A stretch of DNA of 34,532 nt, from contig NZ_AYSV01000004.1 of NCBI RefSeq assembly GCF_000506865.1, positions 1-34,532 on the forward strand. Direction: 5' to 3'. The DNA is from Pelistega indica (GTDB lineage: Bacteria > Pseudomonadota > Gammaproteobacteria > Burkholderiales > Burkholderiaceae_B). A program made the position numbers and the translations under genes. Below the pieces are notes generated by a model, which was not told the origin of the DNA, did no database searches, and saw nothing but the letters and a program-made list of their open reading frames with translations. How positions within the stretch are numbered: the first letter of the stretch is position 1; every line of letters starts with the position of its first letter. Shown piece after piece: positions 1-7,405 of this stretch.

Positions 1-332
1 TCAGGGAATCAGCACCACTAGGTGTATACAAATATTCCCTGTTTACGCAACTCATTGCTAATTCTTAGTTGACCATAGGCAGGATAATGAATCGCCATCT
101 CTATCACCGCTAACTCAGTGGCTTCGTCCACTCTATTTTTAAGGTTAGGCACCCGTCTATTACGATCAATGAGTGCCTCTATACCGCCTTCTTCAACCAA
201 TTCTTTATAGCGATAAAATGTATCCCTCGATACGCCCATAATTTTGCATGCTTGCGACACATTTTTTAATTGCTCTGCTAAATTAAGCAGTCCTGCTTTA
301 TGTTTAATCACATTATTGGTAGTATGTAACAT
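1..332 (-). pseudogene. IS481-family transposase, amino-terminal part, frameshifted
   Basis: The first ~103 codons encode a helix-turn-helix segment typical of IS481-type DDE transposases, with ACKIMGVSRDTFYRYKEL at about residues 28-45 and the family-like stretch NLKNRVDEATE near residues 64-74. The frame then stops after GIFVYT at base 18. One base shorter, the same DNA continues as V-S-P-S-G-A-D-S, which fits the family's usual continuation (an S-P-S-G segment). The gene therefore seems to carry a one-base insertion (an extra A near 28-31) and would not make an intact transposase, unless this is a sequencing error. The DDE catalytic domain lies outside the window. Confidence 0.7.
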
Positions 333-408
333 GAGAGTTTCCTTTTGTTTGTTTAAAAGATTCGCACCTCTTATTCAAACGGGAAACTCTCTTTTTTGCA
401 ACTCATTT

Positions 409-434
409 GTCAGATTTGGTCTGAACTTCTACAA
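409..434. repeat. Candidate terminal inverted repeat of the insertion sequence
   Basis: The stretch ends in CTTCTACA on the + strand, so leftwards it begins TGTAGAAG. It lies about 75 bases upstream of the transposase start, the usual position of an IS end. The partner end is not in the window, so this rests on position and the TGT...ACA rule only. Confidence 0.4.
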
Positions 435-479
435 TTTAACATACAATAGAATTTTAGTATTGTATAACCAAACTACACT

Positions 480-848
480 ATGTTTCGAACTTCAATTATT
501 TTTGCTGCGTTCTCTGGACTTATTGCCGTTATATTAGGTGCTTTTGGTACACATGCCCTCAAAAATCAATTAGCACCGGGATTAATTGATGTCTGGCATA
601 CAGCTGTTTTATACCAATTTATTCATACATTAGCACTATTAATTGTGGCAAACCTTGGAGACAAATTGCACCCATCATGGACTCGCTACAGTCTTTATTT
701 ATTTATGTTTGGAATTATTCTATTTTCAGGTAGTTTGTACTGTCTGGTGCTGATTGGACTAGGAAAATTAGGTATGGTTACCCCTATCGGAGGTTTATGT
801 TTTATTCTTGCTTGGCTATGCCTTGCTATAGCTGCACTAAAAAAATAG
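480..848 (+). CDS. DUF423 family inner-membrane protein (YgdD-like)
   Basis: This 122-residue protein is almost wholly hydrophobic, with about four membrane segments (roughly residues 4-24, 43-60, 70-90 and 97-119). It carries the amino-terminal GAFGTHALK motif characteristic of DUF423 (E. coli YgdD). The family is small, widespread and without a firmly known biochemical function. Length is normal. The start codon has no recognisable ribosome-binding site; the preceding bases are AACCAAACTACACT. The likely insertion-sequence end is only ~45 bases upstream, so native expression signals may have been disrupted. The gene is followed by a strong hairpin and converges on the ETF oxidoreductase gene. 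Confidence 0.85.
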   Translation: MFRTSIIFAAFSGLIAVILGAFGTHALKNQLAPGLIDVWHTAVLYQFIHTLALLIVANLGDKLHPSWTRYSLYLFMFGIILFSGSLYCLVLIGLGKLGMVTPIGGLCFILAWLCLAIAALKK

Positions 849-913
849 TCTATCTAAGTATGGTCCCTAATGCATCCGTTCGAAGATACCTATACTAAGT
901 AAGCAAAATAACT

Positions 914-949
914 GAGGATTGTCATTTAAACAATGACAATCCTCTTTTT
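914..949 (+). terminator. Rho-independent terminator after the DUF423 gene
   Basis: A perfect 13-bp stem (GAGGATTGTCATT at 914-926 with AATGACAATCCTC at 932-944) and a 5-base loop are followed by TTTTT. It ends transcription of the DUF423 gene. A near copy follows at 1038-1061. Confidence 0.85.
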
Positions 950-1037
950 CACTGCTCTTTCTTTTTTAATTTTGACGCACACTCTTTTAGCTAACGCAAA
1001 AAGACTGAGCGCCGAAATCCCACCCTAAATAACTTAA

Positions 1038-1061
1038 GATTGTCATTGAACAATGACAATC
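1038..1061 (-). terminator. Hairpin at the 3' side of the ETF oxidoreductase gene
   Basis: An 11-bp perfect stem (GATTGTCATTG and CAATGACAATC) with a 2-base loop lies 19 bases beyond the stop codon of the leftward gene. It repeats the core of the hairpin at 914-944. The downstream T-run in the leftward direction is weak, so the terminator role is inferred from position. Confidence 0.55.
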
Positions 1062-1079
1062 CTCTTAGGCTTAAAATGT

Positions 1080-2725
1080 TTACATGCCGTTATAGACTGG
1101 TCCTTCTCCACCTTGTGGTGTTACCCAAATAATATTTTGGGTGGGGTCTTTAATATCACAGGTTTTACAATGCACACAGTTTTGAGCATTAATTTGTAAT
1201 TTATCTGCCCCGGTATCATCTTTGATAAACTCATAAACACCAGCTGGACAATAACGTTGTTCTGGGCCCGCATATTTCGCTAAGTTAACATTCACAGGCA
1301 CAGTTTCATCTTTTAACGTTAAATGGATTGGCTGATCTTCTTCATGGTTAGTATTGGAAATAAATACTGAACTTAAACGATCAAACGTAATTACTCCATC
1401 TGGTTTCGGATAATTAATCTTAGGCATTTCAGCAGCAAGTTTTAAACATTCATGGTCTGCCTTAGTACGATGGATTGTCCAAGGCATTTTTCCCTTGAAT
1501 AATTTTTGTTCAATACCTGTCATGATGGTAGCCACGGTGCGACCTTTCTTGAACCATTGTTTGAAATTACGTGCTTTGTTTAACTCTTCATATAACCATG
1601 AATTCTCAAAAGCAATTGGATAGTCACTTAAAACATCACGCTGTCTATTTGTAGATAAAGCTGTAACAATCGCCTCAGCAGCTAGCATGCCTGTCTTGAT
1701 TGCTGCATGACTTCCTTTAATACGAGAAGCATTTAAAAAGCCTGCATCACAGCCAACTAATGCCCCCCCTGGGAATACAACTTTAGGCAATGACAACAAT
1801 CCACCTGCTGTTAAAGCTCGTGCACCATAAGCTAAGCGTTTACCATTCTCAAAATAGGGTTTAATGCTAGGATGTGTCTTATAGCGTTGAAATTCTTCAA
1901 AAGGTGATAACCATGGATTAGCATAATCAAGACCTACTACCATACCCACAACAACTAAATTATTATCTAAATGGTATAAAAAAGTACCACCATATGTATC
2001 TGCATCCAAAGGCCATCCTGCTGTATGAATAACTAAACCAGGCTTAGATTTGGCAGGGTCAATTTCCCACATTTCTTTGATACCAATACCATAACTTTGA
2101 GGATCCCGATCATAATCCAAATTGAATTTTTTAATTAATTGCTTACCTAGATGACCTCTCGCCCCCTCAGCAAAAATAGTATATTTAGCATGTAACTCCA
2201 TACCTGGTTGATAGTGTGGGGAATGCGAGCCATCTCGCTTACCCCCATATCACCAGTAGCCACGCCTTTGACTGCTCCTGTCTCATCATATAATACTTCA
2301 GCAGCTGCAAAACCAGGGAAAATTTCAACACCTAAACTCTCTGCTTGCTCACCTAACCACTTCGTTACCTCACCTAAGCGCACAATATAATTACCGTCAT
2401 TTTTAAAGCAATCAGGTAATAACCAGTGTGGTGTTTTTCGAGAACCAGTTTCAGATAAAAATAAAAACTCATCCTCTTTGACTGCCGTGTTTAACGGTGC
2501 CCCCTTCTCTTTCCAGTCAGGGATAAGTTCAGTTAGCGCTCCTGGATCCATCACCGCACCAGAAAGGATATGCGCCCCTACTTCACTACCCTTTTCCAAA
2601 ATACAGACGGAAATGTCTTGATTATTTTTTGCGGCAAGTTGCTTCACTTTGATGGCAGTCGATAAACCCGCTGGTCCTGCACCAACAATGACAACATCAT
2701 ACTCCATTGATTCGCGTTCTGACAT
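1080..2725 (-). pseudogene. Electron transfer flavoprotein-ubiquinone oxidoreductase, single-base frameshift
   Basis: ETF-QO passes electrons from acyl-CoA and other flavoprotein dehydrogenases, through reduced ETF, to ubiquinone in the inner membrane. The amino-terminal part (2147-2725) has the FAD-binding motif [10 protein letters not shown] at about residues 13-22. The carboxy-terminal part (1080-2201) ends in the 4Fe-4S module, with CPAGVYEF followed by NCVHCKTCDIKDP. The two frames join at a run of five C (2242-2246): a sixth base would give the expected [16 protein letters not shown] continuous protein of about 548 residues, normal for the family. This is either a real frameshift or an assembly error. 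An AGGAG precedes the start at 2725; an alternative start is the internal ATG six codons later. Confidence 0.9.
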
Positions 2726-3030
2726 GCTAACCTTACTCCTTGTAATCTTAGAAAGGTACTAAGAAAATAATTATCGATAAATAGTTATTTCTTGATTGTA
2801 AAACTTAATCGTAATAAAAACTATCCAAAGATGACAATCTAAGTGTTTTCATCTAGTAAACCTAGCTTTAATTTAAAAAAAACAATATTCTCTTTAAAAA
2901 ACAAATCCTCTTAACTCTTGCACAAAAAAGCTGATGCATATTGGCATCATCCTGTCTAATATTTTAACTTTTCCTCAAGTTTTGATAAGATAGTAAGAAT
3001 GTGTTGTTATTTTTTAAGGAGACAACTTTA
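2726..3030. promoter_or_regulatory. Divergent promoter region between the ETF oxidoreductase and CoA-transferase genes
   Basis: A 305-base AT-rich gap holds the promoters of two divergent lipid or ketone catabolism genes. A 6-bp inverted repeat with a 6-base spacer (TGATGC at 2932-2937, GCATCA at 2944-2949) lies about 80 bases before scoA and could be an operator or a small hairpin. No reading frame of note is visible. Promoter boxes cannot be fixed with confidence. Confidence 0.35.
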
Positions 3031-3729
3031 ATGAATAAGGTCTATGCAAGTGCTAGCGAGGCTTTAAAAGACATCATTGCTAATGGGCAAACTATTGGCG
3101 TGGGTGGATTCGGTTTATGTGGTATTCCAGAAGCCTTGATTGCTGCTTTACGTGATTCAGGTGTAAAAGACCTAACTTGCGTGAGCAACAATGCGGGTGT
3201 TGACGGTTTTGGTTTAGGACAGTTATTAGAAACTCGTCAAATCAAAAAAATGATTTCCTCATACGTAGGTGAAAACAAAGAATTTGAACGTCAATACCTT
3301 TCTGGTGAATTAGAACTTGAGTTTACCCCTCAAGGTACATTAGCAGAGCGTTTACGTGCTGGTGGAGCTGGCATTCCTGCTTTTTTTACCAAAACAGGGG
3401 TAGGTACTATTGTTGCTGAAGGTAAAGAAACAAAAGAGTTTGATGGCGAGACTTATGTTATGGAACGTGCCATTGTTCCTGACGTTTCTTTAGTAAAAGC
3501 CTATATCGCTGACAAGAGTGGCAATTTAATCTTCCGTAAAACTGCACGTAACTTCAACCCTAACGTTGCAGCAGCAGGCAAAATTACAGTCGTTGAAGTA
3601 GAAAAAATTGTCGAATTAGGCGAACTTGATCCTGATTCTATCCATCTACCTGGTATTTTTGTTCATCGTATTGTGTTAAACGCAAATCCCGAAAAACGTA
3701 TTGAACAACGTACTACTCGTACAGCATAA
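3031..3729 (+). CDS. scoA: 3-oxoacid CoA-transferase, subunit A
   Basis: Family I CoA-transferase alpha subunit, which moves CoA between succinyl-CoA and acetoacetate (or a similar 3-oxoacid) in the cytoplasm. The amino-terminal [12 protein letters not shown] (about residues 23-34) and the later [13 protein letters not shown] are characteristic of the family. Length (232 residues) is normal. I chose the ATG at 3031, 10 codons inside the longest frame, because AAGGAG sits about 10 bases upstream and the protein then begins [12 protein letters not shown] as homologues do. The beta subunit starts 10 bases after the stop, so the two are co-translated. The neighbouring ETF oxidoreductase and fatty-acid genes suggest a ketone-body or fatty-acid role; substrate choice is inferred. 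Confidence 0.93.
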   Translation: MNKVYASASEALKDIIANGQTIGVGGFGLCGIPEALIAALRDSGVKDLTCVSNNAGVDGFGLGQLLETRQIKKMISSYVGENKEFERQYLSGELELEFTPQGTLAERLRAGGAGIPAFFTKTGVGTIVAEGKETKEFDGETYVMERAIVPDVSLVKAYIADKSGNLIFRKTARNFNPNVAAAGKITVVEVEKIVELGELDPDSIHLPGIFVHRIVLNANPEKRIEQRTTRTA

Positions 3730-3739
3730 GGAGAATAAC

Positions 3740-4393
3740 ATGGCATGGAATCGTGATGAAATGGCTGCTCGTGCAGCAAAAGAATTACAGGACGGGTTTT
3801 ACGTTAACTTAGGTATTGGTTTACCTACACTTGTCGCTAACCATGTTCCTGAAGGCGTGGAAGTTTGGCTACAATCTGAAAATGGTCTTTTAGGTATCGG
3901 TCCTTTTCCTACTGAGGAAGAGATTGATGCTGATATGATTAATGCAGGCAAACAGACCGTTACTACTCTACCTGGCTCATCTATTTTCTCCTCTGCGGAC
4001 TCATTTGGCATGATTCGTGGCGGCAAAATTAATCTAGCTATTCTTGGTGCAATGCAAGTTTCAGAAAAAGGTGACTTAGCTAACTGGATGATTCCAGGTA
4101 AAATGGTTAAGGGCATGGGCGGTGCCATGGACTTAGTCGCTGGCGTTGGTCGTGTAATTGTTCTTATGGAACATGTTGCTCGCAAAAAAGACGGCACCGA
4201 AGACCTTAAAATTCTTCCGGAATGTACATTACCTTTAACTGGTCTGAAAGTAGTTGACATGATTATTACCGATTTAGGTGTCATGGAAGTAACTTCTAGT
4301 GGCTTAAAAGTAGTAGAACTTGCACCAGATGTAACCAAAGAAGAAATTCAAGCCAAAACAGGAGTCAAACTTGACTTTTCTTGCTGCAAATAA
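3740..4393 (+). CDS. scoB: 3-oxoacid CoA-transferase, subunit B
   Basis: Beta subunit of the same CoA-transferase. It carries the catalytic glutamate motif [12 protein letters not shown], in which Glu47 forms the enzyme-CoA thioester in family I enzymes. The 217-residue length is normal. The start at 3740 follows an AAGGAG by 6 bases; a longer reading in the same frame would run back into scoA and lacks such a site. It is the last gene of the pair and is followed by a hairpin at 4422-4448. Confidence 0.93.
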   Translation: MAWNRDEMAARAAKELQDGFYVNLGIGLPTLVANHVPEGVEVWLQSENGLLGIGPFPTEEEIDADMINAGKQTVTTLPGSSIFSSADSFGMIRGGKINLAILGAMQVSEKGDLANWMIPGKMVKGMGGAMDLVAGVGRVIVLMEHVARKKDGTEDLKILPECTLPLTGLKVVDMIITDLGVMEVTSSGLKVVELAPDVTKEEIQAKTGVKLDFSCCK

Positions 4394-4421
4394 AAACTCT
4401 TTTATTTGAACAAGCAATAAA

Positions 4422-4448
4422 CAAAGGGGCTAATTCATAGCCCCTTTG
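4422..4448 (+). terminator. Hairpin after scoB
   Basis: A perfect 11-bp stem (CAAAGGGGCTA with TAGCCCCTTTG) and a 5-base loop lie 29 bases after the scoB stop. The T-run is missing (TCCATAC follows), so this is a likely but not textbook intrinsic terminator. Confidence 0.65.
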
Positions 4449-4862
4449 TCCATACAAATCGACACCATCGCTTATTCGTCTATTTTTCCCTTCTTACTAA
4501 CTTTCCTCTCTTATCTTTATTTGTGCTTTAAATTTGTACTTTAATCTTAATCCTCTCAACAACCATTATCTGATTCAAACCCAAAAAACAATTAAACTAT
4601 TTATTAAAAAAGCAATAGATTTACCCTTTTTTTAATAAAAAATTATTTTTTGTTGTTTTTTATTCACAAATAAAATTTTTATTGTAACAGACAAGTATGC
4701 TATTTTTTACATCTAATTTTGTTAGTTATTCGCATTTTTATATGATTTTGTTATTAACTTTCTTTAACTATCGTTAATTTCTGTTAAGTCCAAAGGAATG
4801 TTAATTTTTCTGTCAAATAAGTTTGATATTTTTTGATTTTAATCAGAAAAATCACTAAGAAT
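4449..4862. other. AT-rich intergenic stretch with no gene
   Basis: About 400 bases of very AT-rich DNA between the scoAB hairpin and the structured leader of the NlpC/P60 gene. I see no coding frame, tRNA or strong repeat here. It must hold the promoter of the downstream gene, but the low complexity makes any box assignment unsafe. Confidence 0.5.
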
Positions 4863-4936
4863 TTTACTTAATAATCCTTGAGAAGTGCTTGATTATTAAG
4901 TAAACTCTAACCAGGTCAAAACAGTGACCCGTAGAG
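4863..4936 (+). promoter_or_regulatory. Structured 5' leader upstream of the NlpC/P60 gene
   Basis: Two adjoining foldable elements lie 30-100 bases before the start codon. The first is a perfect 14-bp stem, 4863-4876 with 4891-4904, around a 14-base loop. The second is a nested hairpin, CTCTA (4905-4909) with TAGAG (4932-4936) enclosing GGTCA (4914-4918) with TGACC (4925-4929). No T-run follows, so this is not an obvious terminator. It may be a regulatory leader or an operator; I do not recognise a known riboswitch class. Confidence 0.45.
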
Positions 4937-4964
4937 CATACAAACCTATTACAATTTATATTAT

Positions 4965-5630
4965 ATGACTATGAAAACAACTCTTTCTTTTTTCACAAAA
5001 GGATTAGGTGCCGTTTGGCAGCGTCTTTTCCTTGGAGCAGCACTGGCGAGTACGCCTGTACTTTTCTCCGCAGCTCAAGCACAAAACCTAGATTTAATTG
5101 GTTCTTTAATTAACAAATCTTCAGCAAATTTATCACAAAGCTCTTGGTCAGCAGATATTAGCGATCCTATTGGTTCATTAATTGCTGATGCCAAACTTGA
5201 CCGCTCCAAGCGTGATGCGTCGATTTCTACAACATCTAAGTCATCAGCAAGTGCGTTAGCACAAGCGGCACTTAACTATGTTGGTGTGAGATACCGTTTT
5301 GGTGGTGCAACTCCTCAAGGCTTTGATTGTTCTGGTTTAATCTACTACACAGCCAGCAAATACATGGGTGTACAATTACCCCGTGTTAGCTCATCAATGG
5401 CAAACGTAGGTCAATCAGTATCTCGTGATGAACTACAACCAGGCGATTTAGTATTCTTTAATACTCGTGGTTTCCGTAATTCACATGTAGGTATTTATTT
5501 AGGGAATAATGAATTTTTACATGCACCTCGTACAGGTTCAAGTGTTCGTGTAGAAAAATTAAGCAATTATTGGTCTCAGCGTTATAACGGTGCTCGTCGC
5601 ATACCAATGAATCAGATTGCGAAAAATTAA
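4965..5630 (+). CDS. Exported NlpC/P60 family peptidoglycan endopeptidase
   Basis: A cysteine peptidase predicted to cut peptide bonds in the cell-wall stem peptide, exported to the periplasm. Residues 1-39 form a signal peptide (basic start, hydrophobic core, cleavage after AAQA). A low-complexity serine-rich linker follows to about residue 95. The NlpC/P60 domain fills the rest, with Cys122 in FDCSGL, His174 in SHVGIYLG and His186 in FLHAPR as the expected triad. No LysM or lipobox is present. The start could also be the ATG two codons later; neither has a clear ribosome-binding site. The gene stands alone between the folded leader and a strong terminator, so the leader is its likely control point. 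Confidence 0.9.
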   Translation: MTMKTTLSFFTKGLGAVWQRLFLGAALASTPVLFSAAQAQNLDLIGSLINKSSANLSQSSWSADISDPIGSLIADAKLDRSKRDASISTTSKSSASALAQAALNYVGVRYRFGGATPQGFDCSGLIYYTASKYMGVQLPRVSSSMANVGQSVSRDELQPGDLVFFNTRGFRNSHVGIYLGNNEFLHAPRTGSSVRVEKLSNYWSQRYNGARRIPMNQIAKN

Positions 5631-5659
5631 TTACTCTTTTTTATAGACAAAACAAACAA

Positions 5660-5693
5660 AGCAAAAAGGTACACTATTGTGTACCTTTTTGCT
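5660..5693. terminator. Strong bidirectional-type terminator after the NlpC/P60 gene
   Basis: A 15-bp stem with an A-rich 5' arm and a T-rich 3' arm (AGCAAAAAGGTACAC with GTGTACCTTTTTGCT) and a 4-base TATT loop. The A/T flanks let it work on either strand, which suits the leftward gene pair on the far side. Confidence 0.85.
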
Positions 5694-5842
5694 TGAATAA
5701 CTAGCGACTCCTTAGCGATAATTTTGGCGTACAGGTTTTTCAAATCTTAAATTCTTAGTTACTCTTTTTCAATTTATGTCTATTCTCTATATCTAAAAAG
5801 CTACCAATACAGAGAATTTTTTAGTTACAAAAATTGATATTT

Positions 5843-5989
5843 TCAGTATATTACTTGCCACGTTGGTGCCGGCTTAATAAACAATGAATAATTTGTTTGT
5901 CCCGCATTAGTCGAAACAGAAACACCAACCAATGACCACACAACCACCACTGCGATTAGCCCCATCAATAAACGATGCACTACTTGCAT
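5843..5989 (-). CDS. 48-residue single-pass membrane protein downstream of DUF2325
   Basis: A short gene too small for usual ORF cut-offs. It starts at an ATG directly behind GAGGGGGG at ideal spacing. The protein opens MQVVHRLLMGLIAVVVVW, a basic start then a hydrophobic segment to about residue 24, and ends with a short polar tail (NYSLFIKPAPTWQVIY). It begins 30 bases after the DUF2325 stop on the same strand, so the two probably share a transcript and the Fur-type site upstream. I do not recognise the family. The strong ribosome-binding site, clean membrane topology and operon position make it likely real; an iron-related role is inference from context only. Confidence 0.65.
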   Translation of the reverse strand: MQVVHRLLMGLIAVVVVWSLVGVSVSTNAGQTNYSLFIKPAPTWQVIY

Positions 5990-6019
5990 ATTCCCCCCTC
6001 TTATTCTACGGAAAATTCA

Positions 6020-6358
6020 CTATCCCCTTTTACTAGGACAGTTTGCACAGCGCACATGAGGACATTGCTCTAGTGCTTGCTTCATGCTACATACCGAGCG
6101 TTTACACGCCACAATAGGAATATTTTGCTTTTCTGCCGCCGCCCGAAATGATTTCATGACGTTATGCCCTAGAAAGTCTGTTAATAAGATTAAGATTTCA
6201 GTACCACTAGGCAAAGCAAGATTCTTTTTTTGATGCGAAGGATCACGCCCCGAAATATGTTTATTGATCTTAATATTGTGCTCTTTTAGCACATCTGGTA
6301 GATTACCTAGACGATCAGCACCCACCACTACGGCATTCATTGATAAAGATAATTCCAT
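6020..6358 (-). CDS. DUF2325 domain protein, probable iron-regulated
   Basis: A 112-residue cytoplasmic protein matching DUF2325: an amino-terminal VVVGADRLGN segment, a Rossmann-like ILILLTDFLGHNVMKSFR region, and a cysteine-rich tail with five Cys in CKRSVCSMKQALEQCPHVRC and the following ANC. The function of the family is unknown to me; the cysteines suggest metal or redox chemistry. GGAGAT precedes the ATG at 6358. A Fur-like palindrome lies 29-47 bases upstream of the start, so expression is probably repressed by iron. The next gene on the strand is the 48-residue membrane protein. Confidence 0.8.
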   Translation of the reverse strand: MELSLSMNAVVVGADRLGNLPDVLKEHNIKINKHISGRDPSHQKKNLALPSGTEILILLTDFLGHNVMKSFRAAAEKQNIPIVACKRSVCSMKQALEQCPHVRCANCPSKRG

Positions 6359-6386
6359 AATTAATCTCCTATTTTTTTATATTCTA

Positions 6387-6405
6387 AATGAGAATTATTA
6401 TCATT
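6387..6405. promoter_or_regulatory. Fur box upstream of the DUF2325 gene
   Basis: AATGAGAATTATTATCATT is a 19-bp imperfect palindrome with perfect AATGA/TCATT outer arms, close to the Fur consensus GATAATGATAATCATTATC. It sits 29-47 bases before the DUF2325 start, where a bound repressor would block transcription. It may also affect the divergent TetR gene, though that start is over 100 bases away. Confidence 0.65.
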
Positions 6406-6515
6406 ACAATAAATTTATGCTTTTTCTAAAATTTTTTTCAGATAATCATACATTTCATCATATTCATATATAATCACTGTATTAAACAACTGTTCGTTTT
6501 TAAGATATAAACAAA

Positions 6516-7220
6516 ATGCGTAAAGCCGAAATTACTAAAAAAGCTATTCTGGATGCTGCTGAGCTCCTATTTGTTGAAAAAGGCCATGAGAATGCATCTA
6601 TGCGTGATATTACGCAAATGGCAAATGTAAATTTGGCGGCTGTCAATTATCACTTTGGTAGCAAAGATGAACTTATTATTGCGGTCATGAAACGCAGATT
6701 AGGTGCAATTAATAATGAACGATTACGCTTACTTGACGAATTAGAGGCTAAAGCAAATGGCCGCCCTCTTAAACCCTCTCTAATTGTCAACGCATTTTTT
6801 GGCTCGTTATTAGAGCATGCCGGTGATGAACACCACGATGGAGGCATTTTTTTGCGTTTACTTGAGCAAACAATGGTGAACCCGAGTGGTTTTATTAGCG
6901 CAATTGTGGCAAAAGAAAATGAAATCGTATTTGAACGCTACAAACAAGCTTTTTTCAAAGCTTTGCCAGGCGTCCCCGAAGAGGAAATTATTTGGCGTTT
7001 CCAATTTATGCTAGGCGCTACGTCTTATGCTATTTCTGGTGTAAAAGCACTTTTAGAAGTAACTGATCATCAGCCCATCAATGCAGCCAAACTATATGAT
7101 CATTATGACAATAAATTAAAGCCTCGCTTATTAAGCTTTATTCTTGGAGGACTACGAGCACCCTTACCAAGATTCCCAGACACACATCAAACCAATCAAT
7201 TATCTGCTGAACCACATTGA
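6516..7220 (+). CDS. TetR/AcrR-family regulator, PsrA-like
   Basis: A 234-residue repressor. The amino-terminal helix-turn-helix (about residues 8-52) includes the recognition segment VNLAAVNYHFGSKDEL, which closely resembles PsrA, the fatty-acid-responsive repressor of pseudomonads. The remainder is an all-helical ligand-binding and dimer domain, with a short proline-rich tail. It lies directly before fadL and fadD on the same strand, which supports control of fatty-acid uptake and beta-oxidation with a long-chain acyl effector. The ligand and targets are inferred; the family call is firm. No strong ribosome-binding site is seen before the ATG. Confidence 0.85.
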   Translation: MRKAEITKKAILDAAELLFVEKGHENASMRDITQMANVNLAAVNYHFGSKDELIIAVMKRRLGAINNERLRLLDELEAKANGRPLKPSLIVNAFFGSLLEHAGDEHHDGGIFLRLLEQTMVNPSGFISAIVAKENEIVFERYKQAFFKALPGVPEEEIIWRFQFMLGATSYAISGVKALLEVTDHQPINAAKLYDHYDNKLKPRLLSFILGGLRAPLPRFPDTHQTNQLSAEPH

Positions 7221-7351
7221 AAATAGCATGCACCAAACCTCTTTTCTCTTTGTAAAAAGCGTAAAACGTCTCTCATATACAACACTCTAGTAGTATTGCT
7301 GATAATAATTATTCCGGAAAAGCGACAAAATAGCCTTGTTTGTCACAAAAA

Positions 7352-7366
7352 TGAAAACAGATTTCA
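7352..7366. promoter_or_regulatory. Possible TetR operator upstream of fadL
   Basis: TGAAAACAGATTTCA is a palindrome with 5-bp arms, resembling the GAAAC-N-GTTTC half-site arrangement bound by PsrA-type regulators. It lies 40-54 bases before the fadL start. A second small palindrome (TTTGTCACAAA, 7339-7349) adjoins it. This is position plus symmetry only. Confidence 0.3.
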
Positions 7367-7405
7367 AATAACGTTTAAAATTTCTGTTTTTACTTGGAGA
7401 GAAAA

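Larger units (their letters stand above)
1..434 (-). mobile_element. Partial IS481-family insertion sequence, one end inside the window
   Basis: The window opens inside an insertion sequence. A transposase amino-terminus is read leftwards, and a plausible terminal inverted repeat lies upstream of it, ending at about 434; read leftwards it starts TGTAGAAGTTCAGACC, and IS481-family ends begin with TGT. The other end and the target duplication lie outside the window. The end is only about 45 bases from the start of the DUF423 gene, so the insertion probably replaced or supplies part of that gene's promoter. The exact boundary is inferred. Confidence 0.6.

Noticed and set aside
3799-4338. Leftward 179-codon frame opposite scoB
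   Set aside because: It is a shadow of a strongly conserved gene, rich in Ser, Thr and Pro, with no ribosome-binding site.
4863-4936. c-di-AMP (ydaO) riboswitch before the NlpC/P60 gene
   Set aside because: Those riboswitches do control cell-wall hydrolases, but mainly in Gram-positive bacteria. The two hairpins here are too small and lack the conserved ydaO core.
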